NCBI RefSeq assembly: GCF_019396385.1
Contig: NZ_JAHKRN010000063.1
Span: forward strand, 1-43,180
Reading direction: 5' to 3'
Length of the DNA stretch: 43,180 bases
Source of the DNA: Nonomuraea harbinensis
GTDB taxonomy: Bacteria; Actinomycetota; Actinomycetes; Streptosporangiales; Streptosporangiaceae
Positions 33,735 through 42,230 of the stretch are shown in pieces (position 1 is the first letter of the stretch; each line of letters opens with the position of its first letter). The position numbers and the translations under genes are program-made. The notes under the pieces were generated by a model. That model saw only the letters and a list, made by a program, of their open reading frames with translations, ran no database searches and was not told the origin of the DNA.

Positions 33735-36032
33735 ATGTGCGCCGATCGCCACCCCCTCCACGACGACACCCTGCTGCTGGACATGTACATGCACGCGCTG
33801 ACGGAGGTCCTGGCCAAGGAGGAGATCCGCAGCGCGCTGGACGAGCTCGGCATCTCCGCCAACCGGGTACGTCACATGCTGGTCTCCGACGCGCGGCAGG
33901 TGCTCGCCCTCGCGCCGGAGGAGTTCGCGGCCTACGAGGTCGCACGGAGAACGACGGCGGACGACGCCGGCTTCGATCCGTTCGAGGGGGTGCGATGGGC
34001 CGGTGGGGCGCTCCTGGCGGGGGGCGCGGCACTGCTGGTCGCCGGCCTCGCCACGGGCTGGTGGTGGTCGTGGGGCTGGATCCTGTTCTGGGCCGCCGGC
34101 ACCACCTTCATCGCCGCCGGCGCCGCCTTCGGCATGCTGTGGCTGCGGCGACCACGGCTCGGGCGGCGCTTCTTCCAAGCGGAACTGGCCCAAGAAGCCG
34201 ACAACGCGCGCGACGCGCTCATGAAGAGGCTCGCTCGCCACGAACTCCTGGGCGAGGTACGGACGAGGATCAACACCCTGCGCGCGTACCGCTTCGACCG
34301 GACGTTCAACGTGACGAGCAGCCCCGGGCTGAGCGAGATCCACGACAGCCTCTATGAGGTGCCCACCCGAGCCGCCCTCGAAGTGGAGAACCTGATCATG
34401 AACGTGGCGGGCATCAGCTTGGGCATCGCGGGTCCACGCGGATCGGGCAAGTCAACCATCGTCCGTCACCATTGCGGGACGCCTTCCCGCGAGCCGCGGC
34501 CGCCCAGGACCATGGATGTCCTGCTGCACGGGCGGCTGCCGACGGCCTCGATCGGAGACGTGCGTTGCCTGGTGTCGGCACCGGTCGACTACGCCGCCCG
34601 CGATTTCGTCCTGCACCTGTTCGCCGCGTTCTGCAGACGCGTCGTCTCCGCCTTCGCCCCGGCCGCGCGGGCACGCCCCTGGCAGCGTTGGCTGCTCGTG
34701 CCCCACGCGATCGTCCCGGTCGTCTCCGCAGCGGCCGTCCGCGTGGTCACGGCTGTTCTCGCGGTCGCCGTCCTCCTGCTCGTCGCGCCGAGCCCCTGGA
34801 CGGCGGGCGTCGCCGTGCTGACCGGCACGATCTGCCTCGTCCGATGCGCGTACGGGGTGAGCCGGCGCGTCCAGCGGGCCGGCGCCGACGGCCGGGCCCT
34901 GCGACATCACGCCCGATCGGTGACGGCGGACGCGAAGAGGAACCTGTTCCGGGTCCGTCACCTGCAGTCGCACAGCACTGGCTGGTCGGGGACTCTGCGG
35001 CTGCCCGCGGCAGCGGAGGGTCAGCTTTCAGGGGGCGTCACCCGAGCCGAACAACCACTCAGCCATCCGGAGGTGGTGGAGGAGTTCCGCGGGTTCGCCC
35101 GGCGGGTGTCCGCCCTGGTGCACGCGCACGGCGGTCGCGTGTTCGTCGGGGTGGACGAACTCGACAAGATCGGCTCGGCGGGACAGGCCGAACGCTTCCT
35201 CAACGAGCTCAAAGGCGTGTTCGGCATCCCGCACGTGTACTTCCTGGTGTCGGTCTCGGACGACGCGCTGGACGCCTTCGAACGGCGCGGCATCCCTGTG
35301 CGGGACGCCTTCGACAGTTCCTTCGACGAGATCGTACGAGTCGGCAGGATCACCTACCAGGAAAGCCGCAGGCTCCTGTACCGGCGGGTCATCGGACTGA
35401 GCGAGCCGTACGTCGGGCTGTGTCACGTGTTGTCCGGAGGAGTGGCCAGGGATCTGATCAGAGCCGCCCGACGGGTCGTGCAGATCGGCACCTCGCAGGG
35501 GCGTTCCGCGGAGCCCCCATGGGAGGACGTCCTCGAGGCCGATCGGTTCGTGATGAGGACGCAGGAGGAGACATCCACCGTTCCCGTCCGGCTGGCCGAC
35601 GTATCCGCCGCCATCGTCCACGAGGAGATCTCCCGGAAGGCCCTCGCGTTCACCCACGCGTTGACCGGCGCGAGCTCGGCCGGAGGCACGGTTCTGCAGA
35701 GCATCCTGTACCACGTCGGACCGGCGACCTCGTCGTCCCGTTTGCTGGACGCGCTCCTGCTCCGGGCGGACGACGAACCCCCTGAGGTGACCCGGCTGCG
35801 AGTGGATTACGCGGCCTACGTCTACTTCTGCCAGACAGTGGGTGACATGTTCGGCTCGTCACTGGACGACGCTCGTTTGGAACGTTGCACCAGGACGCCG
35901 GCGTGGGAGGGCGGCTTCGACGCGCTGGCGACGGCGCGAGCGGCCTTCGTCGCGGACTCCCGCATCGCCTGGCGAGCGATCAGCCGCATCCGCCGGGCGT
36001 GGGAGCTCACCGTCAGAGACCTCACCCTATGA
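33735..36032 (+). CDS. Membrane-associated P-loop NTPase, KAP-like, 765 aa
   Basis: The product has an N-terminal helical region (1-85), two adjacent membrane helices (about 88-108 and 112-135), and a P-loop GPRGSGKST (233-241) preceded by GISLGIA. Two further hydrophobic segments (about 325-350 and 355-373) are inserted in the ATPase domain. Walker B VFVGVDELDKIG (470-480) and a sensor-like strand VYFLVSVSDDALDAFERRGI follow. Membrane helices inserted between Walker A and Walker B are the hallmark of KAP-family NTPases. KAP proteins occur in eukaryotic signalling and in bacterial accessory regions, some linked to defence against phages; the role here is unknown. There is no partner gene in an operon. 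ATG 33735 lies early, and later Met residues (17 and 19) are alternatives. Confidence 0.7.
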   Translation: MCADRHPLHDDTLLLDMYMHALTEVLAKEEIRSALDELGISANRVRHMLVSDARQVLALAPEEFAAYEVARRTTADDAGFDPFEGVRWAGGALLAGGAALLVAGLATGWWWSWGWILFWAAGTTFIAAGAAFGMLWLRRPRLGRRFFQAELAQEADNARDALMKRLARHELLGEVRTRINTLRAYRFDRTFNVTSSPGLSEIHDSLYEVPTRAALEVENLIMNVAGISLGIAGPRGSGKSTIVRHHCGTPSREPRPPRTMDVLLHGRLPTASIGDVRCLVSAPVDYAARDFVLHLFAAFCRRVVSAFAPAARARPWQRWLLVPHAIVPVVSAAAVRVVTAVLAVAVLLLVAPSPWTAGVAVLTGTICLVRCAYGVSRRVQRAGADGRALRHHARSVTADAKRNLFRVRHLQSHSTGWSGTLRLPAAAEGQLSGGVTRAEQPLSHPEVVEEFRGFARRVSALVHAHGGRVFVGVDELDKIGSAGQAERFLNELKGVFGIPHVYFLVSVSDDALDAFERRGIPVRDAFDSSFDEIVRVGRITYQESRRLLYRRVIGLSEPYVGLCHVLSGGVARDLIRAARRVVQIGTSQGRSAEPPWEDVLEADRFVMRTQEETSTVPVRLADVSAAIVHEEISRKALAFTHALTGASSAGGTVLQSILYHVGPATSSSRLLDALLLRADDEPPEVTRLRVDYAAYVYFCQTVGDMFGSSLDDARLERCTRTPAWEGGFDALATARAAFVADSRIAWRAISRIRRAWELTVRDLTL

Positions 36033-36295
36033 GGCCCGCCTGCCCCCGCCGGAGTGCGAACCCACGCGAGACCCGGCCACCGCGACATCGGGGCAGAAGA
36101 GAAGGCCTTTGGACCCTACGGGGCGCTTAGGGCCAGGTGGGACGATGGGCACGCCCCGGACAGACGAGACAGGGCCGACCCGCTTCGAGCGGCCATCACC
36201 TCGCCGATCCGCTTCCTATAGATCGCGGAGTCCGCGTGGACCGCATCGCCTCGGATGTCCATGCGGGCTCCGGGCGCCACGCACGGGAGGGCCAC

Positions 36296-37021
36296 ATGTG
36301 GACTCGATGGGCATGCGCGGGAGCGGCGGCGCTGGCCGTGTGCTCGGGCTTGACGGCTCCTGCCGCCGCCACCGCGGTCCGGCACGAGAGGCCGGCGACC
36401 GGCGTCGAACAACAGGCCGGATGGCAGCCGATCCTGCGACACGGCAGCAGAGGCGCCGCGGTCCTGGACTTGCAGCGGCGGCTCACCGGGCTCGGCTACT
36501 GGACGGGAACGGCGGACGGCTCGTTCGGCCCGCTGACCGCTCAGGCGGTGTACGCGCTGCAGAAGTCCGCGGGGCTGGCGCGTGACGGCGTCGTGGGCCC
36601 CGCCACCTGGGCGGCCCTGACGGCGGGGGTCCGGCCGGCCGCGGGCACCCGATCGGGGAAGGTCGTCGAGGTCGATCTGCGCCGACAGGTGCTCCTGCTC
36701 GTGCGGGACGGCCGGGTGCAGCGGGTGTTCAACACCTCCACGGGCAGCGGCAGGACCTACAGCGTCGGCGGCGTCGTCAAACGGGCGGTCACGCCGCGCG
36801 GCACCTTCCGGGTCCGGCGTCAGGTCAACGGCTGGGACAACGGACCGCTCGGTTCGCTGTACCGGCCGCGTTACTTCAACGGCGGCATCGCGGTGCACGG
36901 CTACGGCTCGGTCCCGCCCTACCCCGCCTCGCACGGCTGCGTCAGGGTGAGCCTTTCCGCGATGGACTGGATCGTGAGCGCTTCCTGGTTGAAGCTCGGC
37001 GATGTGATCGTGGTCAGGTGA
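36296..37021 (+). CDS. Secreted L,D-transpeptidase (YkuD) with peptidoglycan-binding domain
   Basis: ATG 36296 behind GGGAGGG opens a 241-residue precursor with a signal peptide (MWTRWACAGAAALAVCSGLT, cleavage near APAAATA). A PG_binding_1 domain follows (about 48-100; LRHGSRGAAVLDLQRRL, GPATWAAL). The YkuD domain (about 118-241) has VFNTSTGSGRTYSVG, the catalytic HGYGSVPPYPASHGCVRVS (His, Ser-His-Gly-Cys, Arg) and the end LKLGDVIVV. It would form 3-3 or protein-peptidoglycan cross-links outside the membrane. All catalytic residues are present. It stands alone on the plus strand after the KAP-like gene. Confidence 0.9.
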   Translation: MWTRWACAGAAALAVCSGLTAPAAATAVRHERPATGVEQQAGWQPILRHGSRGAAVLDLQRRLTGLGYWTGTADGSFGPLTAQAVYALQKSAGLARDGVVGPATWAALTAGVRPAAGTRSGKVVEVDLRRQVLLLVRDGRVQRVFNTSTGSGRTYSVGGVVKRAVTPRGTFRVRRQVNGWDNGPLGSLYRPRYFNGGIAVHGYGSVPPYPASHGCVRVSLSAMDWIVSASWLKLGDVIVVR

Positions 37022-37058
37022 GCGCGCTCCGGCCCGAGACCTGAGACGGGGAGCCCCC

Positions 37059-37473
37059 ATGGCCGACAGCCCTCTTCCTCCGGGTTACCCGAGGGATCTG
37101 GAGCGCACGGTGACGCTGCAGGACGGCCGGGCCGTCTTCCTGCGTCCCATCGTGCCCGGCGACGCCCCGGCCCTGGCGGAGGCGCTCCGCGCGGCGGACG
37201 CCGCGACGCTGCGCCGCCGTTTCCTCGGCTCTCCCCCGCCTGTCACCGATCGGCTGCTGCGGCACCTGACCGCCGTCGACTTACGCGCGACGGCTCGTCC
37301 TCGTCGGCTTCGATCCCGCCACGGGACGCGGGGTCGCGGTGGCCCGCTACGAGCCGGTGGACGAGCGGACGGCGGAGGTCGCCGTCGCCGTGGAGCGCAC
37401 GCCGCCCGGCAGATCGAGCGGCCCTCCATCCGGTGATCGAGTAGAGACGTCCGTCAGAACTCGCGGCGCCTGA
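37059..37473 (+). pseudogene. GNAT acetyltransferase, frameshifted and truncated
   Basis: The ATG at 37059 (MADSPLPPGYPRDLERTVTL) starts a normal N-terminus of the GNAT type found in actinomycetes (DGRAVFLRPIVPGDAPALAE, LRRRFLGSPPPVTDRLLRHL). At GAC-T-TAC (37278-37284) an additional T shifts the frame. Skipping it restores DYARRLVLVGFDPATGRGVA and VARYEPVDERTAEVAVAV. Even then the protein stops at 37473 without the acetyl-CoA-binding RRxGxGxxL motif. So two lesions are visible: a 1-base insertion and loss of the C-terminal half. Confidence 0.75.
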
Positions 37474-37582
37474 CTCGGCACGAGTACGTCCGGGCGACGA
37501 CCGACCGTCAGCCCGCTGCCGAACCCTCCTGATTCACGACACTTGACACACGTCTTTTATGTCATGAATACTGGGTCGTAGT

Positions 37583-37692
37583 TCGAGGGGGAGTACCCGA
37601 CGATCGACGCATCGCCGTCAGTACGGGCCCGGTGGATCCGGGACCCGGTGGTGCGGTCGCCCGCCGAGGCGGCCTGGGGAGACCGTCGACCA
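37583..37692 (+). ncRNA. Probable yybP-ykoY manganese riboswitch upstream of terC
   Basis: The leader of the TerC-family gene contains the conserved blocks of this class in order: GGGGGAGTACCCG (37586-37598), GCCGTCAGTACGGG about 20 bases later, the CCCGG/CCGGG pairing elements, and TGGGGAGACCG (37675-37685). TerC-like proteins are frequent partners of this riboswitch. Binding of Mn2+ would allow expression of the transporter. Identification is by eye; a covariance-model search would settle it. Confidence 0.7.
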
Positions 37693-37735
37693 GCCGATGC
37701 CGCCCGCGCGGGCGGCCGGGTCGAGGGGGTCCGTT

Positions 37736-38689
37736 GTGTCTGTCTCCTGGTGGGCGTGGGTCGCGGTGATGCTGGTGGTCGCGGCGATGCTGGCCGTCGA
37801 TCTGTTCCTGCACCGCGACAACCACGTCATCGGCTTTCGCGAGGCTGCCGTCTGGTCCGGCGTCTGGATCGCCGCCGGCGTGCTGTTCGGGGCGATCCTG
37901 TGGTGGTGGCAGGGCGGGGAGGTGGCGGGCACCTACTTCGCCGGCTACCTGATCGAGAAGGCGCTGTCGATCGACAACGTGTTCGTCTTCGCGCTGATCT
38001 TCACCGCCTTCGCGGTTCCCGCCACGCTCCAGCACAAGGTGCTGTTCTGGGGGGTCATCGGAGCGCTGGTCTTCCGGCTCGCGTTCATCTTCGTCGGCGT
38101 GGAACTGCTGGAGACGTTCTTCTGGACCGCGTACGTGTTCGGGGCGTTCCTCGTCTACACCGGTTACAAGATGGCCTTCCGGCACGGCGAGCAGACCCCG
38201 CCCGACCGCAACCCGGTGGTGCGCCTGGTGCGCCGGGTGATCCCCACCGACCCCCGCTACCACGGTGGCCGCTTCTTCGTCCGCACCGGTGGCCGGCGGG
38301 TGGCCACGCTGCTGCTCGTGGTGCTCATCGCCGTCGAGGCGACCGACCTGGTCTTCGCGATCGACTCCGTCGCCGCGATCCTGGCGATCACCACCAGCAC
38401 CTTCATCGTCTGGACCGCCAACGCGTTCGCGATTCTCGGGCTGCGCAGCCTGTACTTCTGCCTGGCCGGGCTGCTCCGCCGGTTCGTCCACCTGCACTAC
38501 GGCCTGGCCGTGCTGCTGGCCTTCGCCGGCGTCAAGCTGATCCTCTCGGAGACCCCGGTCGGCAAACTGCCGATCCCGCTGACGCTGGGCGTCATCCTCG
38601 TCGCCATCGCCGTCTCGATCGTCTGGAGCTTGATCGCCACCCGTGCCTCCGGCGCCGCCACCGACGGCCGGATGGCACGGGAGGGGTGA
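37736..38689 (+). CDS. TerC family integral membrane protein (probable Mn2+ exporter)
   Basis: The GTG at 37736, about 44 bases after the riboswitch and behind GAGGGGG, gives 317 residues; an ATG at 37697 overlaps the riboswitch end. About eight to nine membrane helices are seen, with the TerC signatures YLIEKALSIDNVFVFALIFT and EATDLVFAIDSVAAILAITT, whose acidic residues are thought to bind the metal. TerC/Alx proteins have been linked to manganese efflux and metallation of exported proteins. The manganese riboswitch fits that role. Confidence 0.88.
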   Translation: MSVSWWAWVAVMLVVAAMLAVDLFLHRDNHVIGFREAAVWSGVWIAAGVLFGAILWWWQGGEVAGTYFAGYLIEKALSIDNVFVFALIFTAFAVPATLQHKVLFWGVIGALVFRLAFIFVGVELLETFFWTAYVFGAFLVYTGYKMAFRHGEQTPPDRNPVVRLVRRVIPTDPRYHGGRFFVRTGGRRVATLLLVVLIAVEATDLVFAIDSVAAILAITTSTFIVWTANAFAILGLRSLYFCLAGLLRRFVHLHYGLAVLLAFAGVKLILSETPVGKLPIPLTLGVILVAIAVSIVWSLIATRASGAATDGRMAREG

Positions 38690-38756
38690 CCCGCTCTCCC
38701 CGCCTGACTCGCGATTCGTCACTTTCGATTCATGACAACGAAATCGTGCTCGTAGA

Positions 38757-39140
38757 ATGGTGGACGTGCCGGACTGGACCTTCCTGACCAACCACGCCCA
38801 CGTGCTGTTGTGCATCGCCCGCGACCCCGGCGTGCGCATCCGCGATGTGGCCGCCCGCGTCCAGATCACCGAGCGCGCCGCGCAACGCATCCTGGCCGAC
38901 CTCACCGCCGCGGGATACCTCACCGCCAGCCGGGAAGGCCGCCGCAACCGCTACCGGCTCAACCCCACCCTGCCGCTGCGGCACCCTCTCGAACAGGACC
39001 ATCAGATCGGCGAGATCCTCGCGGTGTTCCAACCTGCTCTCACCTACACCGCCCCCTCCAGAAGCGAGGCGCCGTCGGCCGGCGCCGGCCGAGAAGGCGT
39101 GACGGCAGCCGTTCCGGAAGAGCTCGCCCGAGGTGGCTGA
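38757..39140 (+). CDS. Winged-helix (MarR-like) transcriptional regulator
   Basis: The 127-residue protein starts MVDVPDWTFLTNHAHVLLCI and has a compact winged helix: ARDPGVRIRDVAARVQITER, AAQRILADLTAAGYLT and wing ASREGRRNRYRLNPTLPL. The C-terminus includes a short helix GEILAVFQPAL and a disordered end. It resembles single-domain IclR/MarR-like regulators common in actinomycetes. A candidate site lies directly upstream: TTTCGATTCATGACAACGAAA, an imperfect inverted repeat (38713-38735). Its core GTCATGAAT also occurs upstream of the riboswitch (37562-37570), so this protein may also act on terC. Confidence 0.75.
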   Translation: MVDVPDWTFLTNHAHVLLCIARDPGVRIRDVAARVQITERAAQRILADLTAAGYLTASREGRRNRYRLNPTLPLRHPLEQDHQIGEILAVFQPALTYTAPSRSEAPSAGAGREGVTAAVPEELARGG

Positions 39141-39195
39141 CCAGGTCGGCCAGGATGGCGACGCGGGGTTCCGCCTGCGAGGAGCAGCGGGAGGA

Positions 39196-39549
39196 TCAGA
39201 CGGCCCGCCACCCCGTGCACTGGTTGTTGGTCCCCGAAGGCCGCCAGCAGAACCTGACGTCGGTGGGGTTGGACCTCAGGGTGTGGGGGTAATACACGCC
39301 GCTGTTGATGGGCGCGTCGTAACGGATGAGAGTGCCGCCGCTGTACCGCACCGTGCCCCAGACGTCCGAATCGGGCCAGCTTCCGAGCACCCGGCAGACG
39401 TTCAGCCTCGTGTGGTTGGAGTTGATCTCCGCGAAGCCCCAGTCGTTGCCCACGCGGAACGAGTGGGCTTGCGCGGGGGCGGTCATGGCCAGGGCCGTCG
39501 CGGCCGCGGCGATGGCTACCTGCCCGATCCGCATGATTCTCGTACGCAT
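39196..39549 (-). CDS. Small secreted protein, hypothetical
   Basis: The ATG at 39547-39549 has GGAG 8 bases upstream. The 117-residue precursor has a signal peptide (MRTRIMRIGQVAIAAAATAL, cleavage after APAQA). The mature part of about 88 residues is rich in aromatic residues and contains three Cys (LNVCRVLG, VRFCWRPS, NQCTGWRAV). Its beta-rich pattern (FRVGNDWGFAEINSNHTRLN) resembles other small extracellular proteins of actinomycetes. The function is unknown. Confidence 0.65.
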   Translation of the reverse strand: MRTRIMRIGQVAIAAAATALAMTAPAQAHSFRVGNDWGFAEINSNHTRLNVCRVLGSWPDSDVWGTVRYSGGTLIRYDAPINSGVYYPHTLRSNPTDVRFCWRPSGTNNQCTGWRAV

Positions 39550-39789
39550 GATGGTCTCCTACTTCCGACTGCGCGGCGCGGACTCATGTCCGCTTCTGGC
39601 GGCCCGAAAGCGGACTGACTGCAGCTTCGCCTCCAGGAAGGGACCGGACGAGGGCAGCGACAGGACATTCGCCTGACATGTGGTCGTTCCGGTTCCGGCT
39701 TCCTGACGCCTGGCCTCGCCACTGGAGGCGCGGACGTCCCGCTCCCGCCGGTCGCCGCGCACGGCGACCGCCGCCCGCCAGGATCAGCC

Positions 39790-41091
39790 TCACCTACCGG
39801 GCGGGAGCACGGTCACGGGCGGGTACGCGTACGCGCCGTCGAGGACCGGCCGGCGGGGCAGGTAGAGACGCAGGATCAGGTTGAACCGACCGGCCGGGAC
39901 CGGCAGCCAGTTGCTCTCGGAGCCCGCCGGCGGTTCGTGGCACAGGCGCAGGTCGAGCGAGCCGTCCGCGCCGGTGACGAGGCCCGGGTCGTCGCCGCTG
40001 ATGGAGTAGCGGCCGGACTCGTTGGGGACGAGGAACATGTCCGGGCCGTACGCGGTCAGGGACCAGAAGGCGTCGACCGGGGGCAGGCCGCCCCCGGGGA
40101 AGCGGATGCGGTAGCGCTTGGAGCCGTCCAGGGGCAGACCGTCCGCGCTGGTCGAGGTCCGCGGGTAGATCGCCTCCTCCGCCGGGACGGGGCCCCAGAA
40201 GTATCTGGCGACCGTCGCCCGTTCGCGGAGCCCGCCGCGGGTGTCCTGCGTGCCGAGGCCGAGGTTGGTGGTCCAGCCGTTGACGGTGCGGGGGGCGATG
40301 GCGGGTGGCTCCAGCTCGCGCATGCCCGCCGCGACGGCCGCGGCGAGGACCGCTCTGCCGGACTCGTCCAGTTCGGCGCCGGGGCGCCGGCCGGCGGCGA
40401 CGCCGAGGGCCGCCACGGCGTCGAGCGCCCGGCGCTGCTCGGCGGTGACGGGCGGGTTGGCAGGCAGCGCGGCGCAGAGCTCGTCGAAGAAGCCGATGCC
40501 GTCGCGTCCGGTGTCGTGCGCGCGGCCGGCGGGGGGCGGCAGGGTCGTGCCTCCGGCAGTTCCGGCGAGGGCGCGCAGCTCGATCCGGGCGGCGAGGGCG
40601 CCGGCCTCGGCGGCGTCGGCGGCGTCGAGGGCGCGGATCCGGCAGAGGAGGAAGGCGTGACCGGTGGGGCACGGTATCGGTTCGAGGCCGTCGGGGATCG
40701 GGCCGGAGTGGCCGGGGGGAAGGATGGCCCAGGAGCCGCCCCGGCCGCCGGTGGTCCGCGTCCCGAGCAGCCCGAAGCCGCCCATCCAGGCGTCGAGGAG
40801 CTGCACGCTGTGGTAGCGGTCGCGGATGTCGGGGAGGGTCAGCGTCAGAGGGCCCGCCCGCAGGTCCAGGACGGCGAGCGCGTAGACGGTGTCCAGGTTC
40901 GGCGCGACGACGGCCCGGCTGCCGGGGCCCGACAGCCGCCGTGAGGCCCACATGGTGTTGACGCCCAGCCGCTGCGCCATGCCCTGCATGATGCGCGCGG
41001 TGGCCACCAGGGGGAAGCCGGCGAGGAAGGCGTTCTTGGCCGCCGTGACGCGGGGATCCGCCGGGTCGTCGTGCCGGACGGGTGAGCTCAT
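39790..41091 (-). CDS. DUF1254/DUF1214 domain protein
   Basis: The 433-residue product (ATG 41089-41091) has an N-terminal DUF1254 domain (VTAAKNAFLAGFPLVATARI, APNLDTVYALAVLDLRAGPL) and a C-terminal DUF1214 domain (IYPRTSTSADGLPLDGSKRY, FWSLTAYGPDMFLVPNESGR, SNWLPVPAGRFNLILRLYLP). Such two-domain proteins form beta-sandwich pairs; their enzymatic role is not established. There is no signal peptide. The start overlaps the upstream DUF1214 gene by ATGA. The two genes face a TetR regulator that probably controls them. Confidence 0.88.
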   Translation of the reverse strand: MSSPVRHDDPADPRVTAAKNAFLAGFPLVATARIMQGMAQRLGVNTMWASRRLSGPGSRAVVAPNLDTVYALAVLDLRAGPLTLTLPDIRDRYHSVQLLDAWMGGFGLLGTRTTGGRGGSWAILPPGHSGPIPDGLEPIPCPTGHAFLLCRIRALDAADAAEAGALAARIELRALAGTAGGTTLPPPAGRAHDTGRDGIGFFDELCAALPANPPVTAEQRRALDAVAALGVAAGRRPGAELDESGRAVLAAAVAAGMRELEPPAIAPRTVNGWTTNLGLGTQDTRGGLRERATVARYFWGPVPAEEAIYPRTSTSADGLPLDGSKRYRIRFPGGGLPPVDAFWSLTAYGPDMFLVPNESGRYSISGDDPGLVTGADGSLDLRLCHEPPAGSESNWLPVPAGRFNLILRLYLPRRPVLDGAYAYPPVTVLPPGR

Positions 41092-42185
41092 GTCGGTCCT
41101 CCAGGGCCGGTGCGTCGTGCGGGGTGCGGGACCACCCGTGCTTCGGGGATCACCACGTCGTCGGTGAGCAGCCATCGGAACAGCACCCAGCCGCGCGGGT
41201 GACCGGCGGTGTCGAGCCAGTTGGGCTCGCCCGGGTCGGCGTGGGCGACGACGACGCGCAGGGTCCCGTCGGGCGCGAGCGTGGCGCTGCGGGCGTTGAG
41301 CGCGGTGGTGCGGCTGCGATGGTCGAGCGACTGGCCCCACCGGTTGGCGAGATGGACGCCCCAGTAGCGGCATCGCGGCGGCCGGGCCTCGACGACCAGG
41401 GCCTGGTCCGGTTCGAGGGAGTACCAGCAGATGACATAGCCGGCGTCGGGTGTCCCGTACAGGCCGTGGCCCCGGTGTTCGGCGAACCGGTTGGGCGTGG
41501 CCTCGGCCTGCTCGGCGCGCTGCCGTGCCACGCGCGTCGCGGCCGTGACGAACGCGGCGGCGGACCGGGTGGAGGCGACGAAGCGGGCGTCGTCGAACAC
41601 CGGATCCGGCCCCGGATCGTCGAGCGCCTCGATCGTGAACCGCGCGGGCCTGTCGCGGGCGCGGTCGAGGAAGTACTGGCGGGCGATGACCGTGTGCGCT
41701 CCCGGCGCGAGCGGGATCCAGGTGCCCGGCCGCGCCTCCGGGGAGAGCGTGATCTCGAACGAGCCGTCGGGGCCGAAGGCGATCCGCTCGTCGTTGAGGT
41801 TGGTCACGCGGGTCGGCCGGCCGTCGCCGGTGTTCGCGCCGTAGACGCAGAAGGCGAGGTACGGCACGGTGCCGCGGTCTCCTCGGATGCGGTACGAGCG
41901 CCGGCTGGAGATGAGCGCGATGTCGTACTCGGTGTCGGGGTTGTCGAAGAACAGCTTGCGCACCGGAGTGACGCCCGGCAGGAACAGCGGGCGGCCGGAG
42001 TCGCGGGTGCCGGCCCGGTCGACCTGGTCGGCCAGGACGTGGAGCACATAGCGGAAGCCTTCCGCGACGTCGACGCCCGCGTCCGGCCCGGCCAGGCCGG
42101 CCACGGTCTCCCCCGCCTCGTCCAGCGCGCGCACGAACCGCCTCCAGGCCTCCAGGGCGTCCGCCATGCGTTCGATCTCCTCCAT
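41088..42185 (-). CDS. DUF1214 domain protein
   Basis: The 365-residue product starts MEEIERMADALEAWRRFVRA, followed by DAGVDVAEGFRYVLHVLADQ, the helix found at the start of DUF1214-only proteins. Further typical segments are RSYRIRGDRGTVPYLAFCVY, YVICWYSLEPDQALVVEARP, RYWGVHLANRWGQSLDHRSR and the end PNWLDTAGHPRGWVLFRWLL. It is the promoter-proximal gene of the pair, and its TGA overlaps the start of the DUF1254 gene. Members often sit beside TetR regulators in actinomycetes. No substrate can be proposed from sequence. Confidence 0.85.
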   Translation of the reverse strand: MEEIERMADALEAWRRFVRALDEAGETVAGLAGPDAGVDVAEGFRYVLHVLADQVDRAGTRDSGRPLFLPGVTPVRKLFFDNPDTEYDIALISSRRSYRIRGDRGTVPYLAFCVYGANTGDGRPTRVTNLNDERIAFGPDGSFEITLSPEARPGTWIPLAPGAHTVIARQYFLDRARDRPARFTIEALDDPGPDPVFDDARFVASTRSAAAFVTAATRVARQRAEQAEATPNRFAEHRGHGLYGTPDAGYVICWYSLEPDQALVVEARPPRCRYWGVHLANRWGQSLDHRSRTTALNARSATLAPDGTLRVVVAHADPGEPNWLDTAGHPRGWVLFRWLLTDDVVIPEARVVPHPARRTGPGGPT

Positions 42186-42202
42186 GAGTAATGGATCTCA
42201 TT

Positions 42203-42224
42203 AATATCTGTCGGACGATAGTAT
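42203..42224. promoter_or_regulatory. Operator-like imperfect palindrome between DUF1214 gene and tetR
   Basis: The divergent interval of only 45 bases contains ATATCTGTCGGACGATAGTAT, with arms ATATC and GATAGTAT around a GTCGGAC centre. TetR proteins usually bind such sites overlapping both promoters. The placement, directly before the tetR GTG, suits autoregulation and control of the DUF pair. Confidence 0.5.
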
Positions 42225-42230
42225 GGCGAA

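Noticed and set aside
39550..39789. Several short ORFs on both strands
   Set aside because: No ribosome binding sites, Arg-rich translations; treated as intergenic.
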